NCBI GenBank assembly: GCA_012517905.1
Contig: JAAYUE010000066.1
Location: 1 to 48,986 of the forward strand
Direction of reading: 5' to 3'
From: Clostridiales bacterium
GTDB lineage: Bacteria; Bacillota; Clostridia; Christensenellales; CAG-138
DNA: 48,986 bases
Shown: piece after piece, positions 43,932-48,986 of the stretch
How the letters are laid out: each line of letters begins with the position of its first letter
Numbering within the stretch: position 1 is the stretch's first letter
Position numbers and translations under genes: made by a program
The notes under the pieces: generated by a model
Told to the model about the DNA's origin: nothing
Database searches by the model: none
The model's input: only the letters and a program-made list of their open reading frames with translations

Positions 43932-44643
43932 ATGCGTTTCGTCCTTTCTCCATCTGCCTCAGTTGCGGGTAGATAAAGTCCCGATAACAGGCGCCGTATT
44001 TCGAAAAGCTGGTCGGGAACACCCCGTTTTCGTTCAGCAGCTTGCAAAGCCACATCGGTATTGCGCCCGCCGCCTTGATCTCCATCAGCGTCATGCCCGG
44101 CGCCAACAGCTCCTGCCCCCAGGCCCCGGCCGTCAGCCGCAGCGCGCCCGTGCGAAAGCGGATGTTGTCGTCAAACGTAATGCGAAGCCCGACCTCCGAG
44201 CCGGCGTATGCAACCCGCCGATAGGTAAGCAGCACGCTGGGAACAGGGTTGTAAAGCTGAAGGAAATATCGAATCTCGCGGATGATCTGCGAGTCCGCCT
44301 CTGTCTGTTCCCCGCGCAGAAGCAGATTTGCTTCCGACAGCGGCAATTCGGCGCGGCGCTTATACACGACTCCGTCGTACTTTTTTTTCAGTTCGACAAA
44401 CGCTTTGCTCTCCTGCGTCGGATTGCCGTAGGCGCGAACGCGCAGCTTTTCCTTGTAGTCCGGCTTTTCCAGCGACGCGCGGATGAGGCGATAGTCTTCC
44501 GTATCATAATAGATGCTCGAGACCGTGCTTCTGCCGAACAGGTCGGGCTGCATTCTGCAGCGAAGACCGGCCATGACCGCCTGATACTGTGAAACCGTAA
44601 GAAGATACTTTTCTTCCACTCGTTCGAATGTGTCGTCTTTCAT
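43924..44643 (-). CDS. VTC-domain polyphosphate polymerase family protein
   Basis: About 239 residues made up entirely of the VTC catalytic tunnel domain: ERVEEKYLLT at the front, SIYYDTEDYRLIRASLEKP, YKEKLRVRAYG, AFVELKKKYDGVVYKRR, LTYRRVAYAG and LMEIKAAGAIPMWL. The basic residues that line the tunnel in yeast Vtc4 (KLRVR, KKKY, YKRR, YRR) and the EIK glutamate are kept. Yeast Vtc4 makes polyphosphate from ATP. The bacterial version has no membrane helix and probably sits on DUF4956. It is the first gene of the six-gene operon. The ATG at 44643 has GAGAGGTGA before it. Confidence 0.9.
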   Translation of the reverse strand: MKDDTFERVEEKYLLTVSQYQAVMAGLRCRMQPDLFGRSTVSSIYYDTEDYRLIRASLEKPDYKEKLRVRAYGNPTQESKAFVELKKKYDGVVYKRRAELPLSEANLLLRGEQTEADSQIIREIRYFLQLYNPVPSVLLTYRRVAYAGSEVGLRITFDDNIRFRTGALRLTAGAWGQELLAPGMTLMEIKAAGAIPMWLCKLLNENGVFPTSFSKYGACYRDFIYPQLRQMEKGRNAYA

Positions 44644-44681
44644 GTGGTTCACCTCTCATGTCGCAATTGTAAAACCGAATG

Positions 44682-44721
44682 CTGAAAACTTGCTGAAAAT
44701 TTGATTTCAGCCTATTTTCAG
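44682..44721. promoter_or_regulatory. Four-part response-regulator site between divergent operons
   Basis: CTGAAA occurs at 44682-44687 and 44693-44698, and the reverse complement TTTCAG at 44705-44710 and 44716-44721. Within each pair the start-to-start distance is exactly 11 bases, one helical turn, and the two pairs face each other. OmpR-family regulators bind direct repeats of this kind. It lies between the VTC operon and the OmpR-family regulator gene, so the regulator probably controls both. Confidence 0.7.
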
Positions 44722-44883
44722 TTTGCTGCGGTATCATCGAACCATATTGAAAACGCCCGCGGCATTGCCGGGGCGTAAGGAAACGGTTTATACTGATTTT
44801 GTCATCGGGAAGTACGCTGTCCGATGTCTATCTGATGGATGTTTCCTGATACGGCCGCATCTGAAAAAAAGGGGGGGCGTCGC

Positions 44884-45564
44884 ATGCGGATTCTGGTTGT
44901 CGAGGATGAAAAAAGACTCGCGGACGCGCTCACGCAGATCATGCGCGAGCAGAAATACACCGTAGACGCGGTGTACGACGGCGAAGACGGATACCAGTAC
45001 GCATTGACGGGGGATTACGACGCCGTCGTTCTCGACGTCATGCTGCCCAAGCGGGACGGCTATGAGGTCGTCCGCGCGCTGCGGCGCGAGAAGATCGCCA
45101 CCCCGGTGTTGATGCTGACCGCGCGGGACGAACTGGAGAGCAAGATCGCCGGCTTGGACTGCGGCGCCGACGACTACATGACAAAACCGTTTGCGCCGGA
45201 AGAACTCACGGCGCGCATCCGCGCGCTCACGCGCCGTCAGGGCGAGGTATTGCTCGAAGAACTGTCGTTTGAAGACACGGCGCTCGAGTTGGGCACCGGC
45301 GATTTGCGCTGCGGGCAAAAGAGGGTCCATCTGAGTTTTAAGGAGTTCGAGGTGATGCGGCTTCTGATGCTTTCCCAAAACGCGATCGTGCCCAAGGAGC
45401 AGCTCATCGTCAAGGTTTGGGGGCCCGAGAGCGACGCGGAAGACAATAATGTGGAAGCGTATATCTCTTTTCTGCGCAAGAAGCTCTTTTTCATCGGATC
45501 AAAGATCACCATACAGACCGTACGGAAGCTTGGCTATCGCCTCGGAACGGAGCAGGACGCATGA
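44884..45564 (+). CDS. OmpR/PhoB-family response regulator
   Basis: About 226 residues. The receiver domain (1-120) has VVEDEKR at the acidic pocket, phospho-acceptor D51 in VVLDVMLPKRDGY, and TKPFAPEEL with the conserved Lys. The winged-helix output domain (about 130-223) has the OmpR-type ending YISFLRKKLFF and VRKLGYRL. The ATG at 44884 has a G-rich ribosome binding site 6 bases upstream. It overlaps the sensor gene by 4 bases. The repeat element upstream is its likely target. Confidence 0.9.
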   Translation: MRILVVEDEKRLADALTQIMREQKYTVDAVYDGEDGYQYALTGDYDAVVLDVMLPKRDGYEVVRALRREKIATPVLMLTARDELESKIAGLDCGADDYMTKPFAPEELTARIRALTRRQGEVLLEELSFEDTALELGTGDLRCGQKRVHLSFKEFEVMRLLMLSQNAIVPKEQLIVKVWGPESDAEDNNVEAYISFLRKKLFFIGSKITIQTVRKLGYRLGTEQDA

Positions 45565-46838
45565 TTCGTTTGCTGAGAAAAAAGTTGATTCTGATCAACA
45601 TGTCCCTCGTGCTCGTGGTGCTTCTGGCCGTGTTTACCGCGCTATGCGTCACGACGGCGAGCAACCAGCGGCAGAGCGCGGACCGCGGGCTCAGCTCGCT
45701 TTTGCAGCGGCACGGTTCCGACGCGCCGAAACTGGAGGTCGAAAAACCGAACGATTGGAACAGCGGCCTGCCCCAGCGAAACAGCAACCTGACCATCGGC
45801 TTTGTCGTCTCGGTGGATAGCGACGGAACGGCGTCGATCGAGTCCGGCGGCTCCGTGTCCGCCAGCGACGAAACGGCGCAGACGCTCGCGCAGTTGGCGC
45901 TGGATTCCGGAAAAGAGAGCGGCCTGCTGCGCGCCTACTCGTTGCGTTATCAGGTCGCGACCGACAGCGGCGCAACGCGCATCGCGTTTCTGGACGCGAG
46001 CAGCGACCTCGCCGCCATGGCGGAGCTCATCGTCTCTTCCCTGCTTGTCGGCGCGCTCGCGCTGCTGGCGTTCTTCTTTGTGAGCCTGTTGCTGGCGAAT
46101 CTGGCGCTCAAGCCTGTCGAGGCCGCATGGAACCGGCAGAAGCAGTTTGTCGCGGACGCAAGCCACGAGCTGAAGACCCCTCTGACCGTGATCCTTGCCA
46201 ATCAGAAAATCCTGCTCTCGCATCCGGAACGATCCGTCGCGAACGAGCGGCAATGGATTGATAATACCCAGTCCGAGGGAGACCGCATGAAATCGCTGAT
46301 CGAAGATTTGCTGTTTCTCGCAAAGTCCGACGACGGCGGCGGCAGGGAAACGCTGGATGAGGTGAATCTTTCGGATCTCGCGCAGGGCAGCCTGCTCTCG
46401 TTTGCGTCGCTCGCGTTCGAATCCGGCATCGCCCTCAACGACGACATCCAGCAGCATGTCTCGCTGCCGGGCAGTGAGTCGAAGCTCCGCAGGCTCTGCG
46501 GCATTCTGCTCGACAACGCGCTGAAATACGCGAACATGCACGGCACGGTCGATATCGCACTGCGCACGGAGGGCCCCAACGCGCTGCTGAGCGTGCACAA
46601 TACCGGCGCGCCAATTCCCGAAGAGGAGCTCCCGCACCTGTTTGAGCGCTTTTATCGGGTCGATCGGGCCAGAAGCGCGGGCGGATACGGATTGGGTCTC
46701 TCGATTGCGCAGAGCATCGTTCAGGCGCAGGGCGGAAAAATATCCGTCGTCAGCGCCGCCGGAACCGGAACGACGTTTCTCGTGACGCTTCCCCTGCGCG
46801 GGCCCGGCAAACGCTCCGGCAGAAAGGCGCCGTCTTGA
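45561..46838 (+). CDS. Sensor histidine kinase
   Basis: The 425-residue protein has helices at about 10-32 and 154-180 enclosing an outside sensor domain of about 120 residues without a recognised fold. The HisKA motif VADASHELKTPLTVI contains H202. The ATPase boxes are present: LLDNALKYA (N box), FERFYRVDRARSAGGYGLGL (F and G boxes) and AAGTGTTFLVTLP (G2). The first gene's stop and this start overlap as ATGA, so the pair is co-translated. Given the divergent VTC operon, phosphate or envelope state may be sensed, which is an inference. Confidence 0.9.
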   Translation: MIRLLRKKLILINMSLVLVVLLAVFTALCVTTASNQRQSADRGLSSLLQRHGSDAPKLEVEKPNDWNSGLPQRNSNLTIGFVVSVDSDGTASIESGGSVSASDETAQTLAQLALDSGKESGLLRAYSLRYQVATDSGATRIAFLDASSDLAAMAELIVSSLLVGALALLAFFFVSLLLANLALKPVEAAWNRQKQFVADASHELKTPLTVILANQKILLSHPERSVANERQWIDNTQSEGDRMKSLIEDLLFLAKSDDGGGRETLDEVNLSDLAQGSLLSFASLAFESGIALNDDIQQHVSLPGSESKLRRLCGILLDNALKYANMHGTVDIALRTEGPNALLSVHNTGAPIPEEELPHLFERFYRVDRARSAGGYGLGLSIAQSIVQAQGGKISVVSAAGTGTTFLVTLPLRGPGKRSGRKAPS

Positions 46839-47632
46839 AACCCGCCGCGAATAGAATGCAAATACGGATTCTTCTCGTCGCCGCTGCGTTTCTGATCGCG
46901 CTGGGCGGATGCGCCGCACCCGGCGGTGGACCAACCCCCACAGAAGTCCCTGCGCAGGAGACAAACGCTCCTGTCACAATGGAAACCCTGCCCCCCTCGC
47001 CCACCGTGGCCGTTTCTCCGACGCCAGAGCCGGAGATGCTGATCGACGAGGACGGCGACATCACGCTGCGCAGCGACATCGCCGCGCAGTTTACCGCGGA
47101 CACCTATCCGTTTGACCACAAACCCGTCGTGCTGATTTATCACACACACGCCACGGAATCCTATCTGCTGACGGAAGAAGACGATTATGTCGAAACCGAA
47201 AAAGGGCGCACCACCGACACGCGCTACAACGTCGTCGCCGTCGGCGAGGCGTTGAAAGTCGCGCTCGAAGCGCGCGGATTTACGGTGATTCACGATACGA
47301 CCGATGTGGAAGGGGACGACATCGCGAGCGCTTACTCAAGGTCGCTGGCCGTCATGCAGCAATACGATTCCGTTGACCTGTATCTCGACCTGCATCGAAA
47401 CGCCAGCAATCAACGGGGCCGCTCGGATAATACGATATGGGTCGACAGCGTTCCCTACGCAAAGCTCTTTTTCGTCGTCGGCACCGGTATCGGCACCTAC
47501 GAAGGGGAGTATGACGATGCTCCGGATTGGAAGAACAACTACACCTTCGCGCTGTCGCTCATGCAGGTCATCGCGGCAAAGCAGCCCGACCTGATCAAAC
47601 CGATCCGGCTGAACTATCATAAATCTTGCTAA
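46835..47632 (+). CDS. SpoIIP-like cell wall hydrolase, 3' end lost
   Basis: The 265 residues begin with a lipoprotein-like signal (LGGC) and a Pro/Thr-rich linker, then a SpoIIP-type domain: VVLIYHTHATESY, TRYNVVAVGEAL and VDLYLDLHRNAS. SpoIIP removes stem peptides and cuts peptidoglycan during engulfment in sporulation. Relatives also act in growing cells. The family continues with a conserved YNQ...LLxExG segment that carries further active-site residues. Here the frame leaves the family after about KPIRLN and stops six codons later, exactly where base composition changes. The product is therefore truncated and probably inactive. The start is TTG at 46835, overlapping the kinase stop, or ATG at 46856. 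Why it follows a sensor kinase is unclear. Confidence 0.75.
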   Translation: MKPAANRMQIRILLVAAAFLIALGGCAAPGGGPTPTEVPAQETNAPVTMETLPPSPTVAVSPTPEPEMLIDEDGDITLRSDIAAQFTADTYPFDHKPVVLIYHTHATESYLLTEEDDYVETEKGRTTDTRYNVVAVGEALKVALEARGFTVIHDTTDVEGDDIASAYSRSLAVMQQYDSVDLYLDLHRNASNQRGRSDNTIWVDSVPYAKLFFVVGTGIGTYEGEYDDAPDWKNNYTFALSLMQVIAAKQPDLIKPIRLNYHKSC

Positions 47633-48287
47633 TGATCCAAATTCATTAGTACGACGGGTATACTACATTGATCCATCAGAAATTAAAACCGATGACCAAC
47701 GCGAGACAGTAGAGCTTCCATCAGTGTATGATCAAATTACATCATCAAAGAACTTTACAGAGCAATTAGCATTTACTCTCTGGGAAACAGCTAGGACATC
47801 CTACAAAGAAGAGAATTCACAAGAACAAACCATTCAGGTGGCACAGTTTGTAGCAAAGATGGCTTCAAAAACAGTGATGGAGCTTGGTAAACAAGTTAAA
47901 ACTTTTGATGCTACAAAAGATGAAGAAACCAGAAGAATTGTTCATACAAGCATTGTGAATGAAACAATAAGGAATTTTCCCGTTCTCGGTTTGAAAAAAG
48001 AAGATTTAGATGTAGTTGTCGAACAAGCTATAGATACCTGTGTACAAGCATTAACCGACAATGTAATTCCCATTCCAATCGCTGTTGTGCAACCTTTTAC
48101 TGAAGTGAAACGTGGTTTTTATCCTTTTAAACTCGATACTCGCAACATGGTCTGGCATCCATCTGACGATATACTTGTAGGAACCGAGTTGCAGGAAGGC
48201 GGGCAAACTTTCGAACTTACGACGAGTTTTAATTTGTTTTCCCAATCCGATACTGTAGAGAATGAAGTAGCTAGGCATCACAATTAA
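47613..48287 (+). pseudogene. 5'-truncated fragment, possibly a type III restriction Res subunit
   Basis: The frame is open from 47613, right at the break in the SpoIIP-type gene, and its first residues (NLANDPNSLVRRVYYIDPSE) look internal to a protein. The first start codon, GTG at 47724, has no ribosome binding site. The segment IPIPIAVVQPFTEVKRGFYPFKLDT resembles the region after the helicase core in type III restriction (Res) subunits, though I am not certain. The frame ends at 48287 without the family's endonuclease domain. Base composition is much more AT-rich than all upstream genes, a sign of a different origin. Confidence 0.4.
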
Positions 48288-48793
48288 GTAAACTACGTCC
48301 AGAAGTAGCATCACAGGTTATTGCTCAGTTCCCGGAACTAGCAAAGTTTATCCAATCTTCTATGGTTGAGTATAAAGGTATTCTTGAGAAAATAGTTGCA
48401 AGTGATGATGAAAGTACAAATCAAGTTTATGCCATCTTGAATAAAGAAATTGACGCAGGCGGTGAAAGCCGAAAAGAATATATTGAGTTTGCTGACAAAG
48501 TTCGTTCAGATTTGAGCAAATGTCTTGATAATCCTAGTTTGACACCAGAACAGCAAAAGGAAATTAGAGACCAACAGATTGAAGTTTTGCGAATGGTAGA
48601 TAAGAAGGATTCGGAGATACGGGAACAAGAAACAGATGCTGCCCGAATGGCAGATAAAAAGGATTCAGAGAAAAAAGAATTCAACTGGAAGATAGTAGGT
48701 GCTGCAAGCTTAGCAGTCCTGACATTTGTTGGATTAGGTGTAGCTGCATTAGGTGGAAACGTTAATATCAAATTACCAAAACCAAAGATATAA
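48275..48793 (+). CDS. Helical protein with C-terminal membrane segment, probably 5'-truncated
   Basis: The frame opens after a stop at 48272, with the first ATG at 48362 lacking a ribosome binding site. Residues before that ATG (LRPEVASQVIAQFPELAKFI) look like coding sequence, so the 5' end is probably missing. The encoded protein is mostly charged helix with a near-repeated unit, RMVDKKDSE and RMADKKDSE, that suggests a coiled coil. It ends with one hydrophobic helix (IVGAASLAVLTFVGLGVAAL) and a short basic tail. No family is recognised. Base use is AT-rich like the fragment before it. Confidence 0.45.
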   Translation, partial: ASQLSKLRPEVASQVIAQFPELAKFIQSSMVEYKGILEKIVASDDESTNQVYAILNKEIDAGGESRKEYIEFADKVRSDLSKCLDNPSLTPEQQKEIRDQQIEVLRMVDKKDSEIREQETDAARMADKKDSEKKEFNWKIVGAASLAVLTFVGLGVAALGGNVNIKLPKPKI

Positions 48794-48956
48794 GGCTTAG
48801 CGTGAGAAACAGAGGATGAAGTCATTTTTTCATAAAAAGAATTTCTTGGTCGATTGTAAAATGAAGATGGACACTTGAGAAAAAAATCCATAGCGATTTT
48901 TCCACATGGTAGAATGGAGTCACTACACACCCAAACTGCCAGAGGAGGCAATCACT

Positions 48957-48986
48957 ATGGACTGCCAAGATTATACCACATTTCAA
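48957..48986 (+). CDS. Start of a gene cut by the right edge
   Basis: An ATG at 48957 follows AGAGGAGG at 8 bases, a near-perfect ribosome binding site, and ten codons (MDCQDYTTFQ) are open to the edge. In this AT-rich, fragment-filled setting a transposase is a fair guess, but ten residues cannot prove it. Confidence 0.45.
   Translation, partial: MDCQDYTTFQ

Noticed and set aside
45642..46964. A 440-codon minus-strand frame over the histidine kinase gene
   Set aside because: The + strand kinase has all family motifs; the minus frame is Arg/Gln-rich shadow sequence.
48427..48951. A 174-codon minus-strand frame
   Set aside because: It is antisense to the AT-rich helical protein frame; Ser/Ile-rich translation without domain or start signal.
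1..48986. tRNA, rRNA genes and CRISPR arrays
   Set aside because: No cloverleaf-like sequence, rRNA core or regularly spaced repeat was noticed in any intergenic stretch. A dedicated search could still find a divergent one.

Overview
The window looks like chromosomal DNA of a fairly GC-rich member of the Firmicutes, probably a Clostridia-like spore-former or a relative. This rests on a SpoIIP-type gene, strong AAGGAGG-type ribosome binding sites, a UTRA/GntR regulator, a DUF4956 / VTC-domain / Cthe_2159-like cluster, and sugar ABC importers that lack their own ATPase. No rRNA, tRNA or CRISPR array was seen. The species cannot be named from the sequence.

Layout. (1) 1-7847, minus: one uninterrupted reading frame of at least 2,615 codons that runs off the left edge. 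It encodes a giant exported repeat protein and is followed by a membrane-anchored TPR protein (8323-9705). (2) 10235-23964, minus: a 13-gene operon with one good promoter (24008-24036) and one strong terminator (10151-10196). It encodes a sugar- or nucleoside-type ABC importer, two ADP-ribosylglycohydrolase-family proteins, two PfkB kinases, a nucleoside phosphorylase, a nucleoside hydrolase, a double-domain nucleoside deoxyribosyltransferase, a SIS-domain protein, a 5-formyl-THF cyclo-ligase-like protein and a YjbQ protein. A divergent GntR/UTRA regulator (24139-24912) and an MFS transporter (24959-26230) follow. The operon and MFS promoters share an operator-like motif in the same position, so they look like one regulon for import and breakdown of a ribosylated compound. 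(3) 26231-28626: a less GC-rich stretch with a zinc-ribbon membrane protein and an RCC1-like gene remnant.

(4) 28627-35432, minus: an oxygen-respiration operon. A single polypeptide joins CcoN, CcoO and two further c-type haem domains. It is followed by a CcoS gene (59 codons), a small two-helix membrane protein, a repeat lipoprotein, the ResB/CcsA cytochrome c assembly pair and a small His-rich membrane protein. (5) 35937-38348: a MATE exporter and a methyltransferase, transcribed divergently. (6) 38477-44643, minus: a six-gene operon with a VTC-type polyphosphate polymerase domain protein, DUF4956, a Cthe_2159-like lipoprotein, a phosphodiester glycosidase-like protein, a small membrane protein and a polyferredoxin with two FMN-binding domains. 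Between it and a divergent OmpR-family two-component system (44884-46838) lie four CTGAAA/TTTCAG sites with 11-bp spacing, as expected for an OmpR-type regulator.

(7) 46835-48986: a SpoIIP-type gene loses its 3' part at about position 47615. There the base composition falls sharply and fragments of unrelated genes follow, ending with the start of a gene cut by the right edge. This is either a mobile or degraded insertion or a chimeric join.
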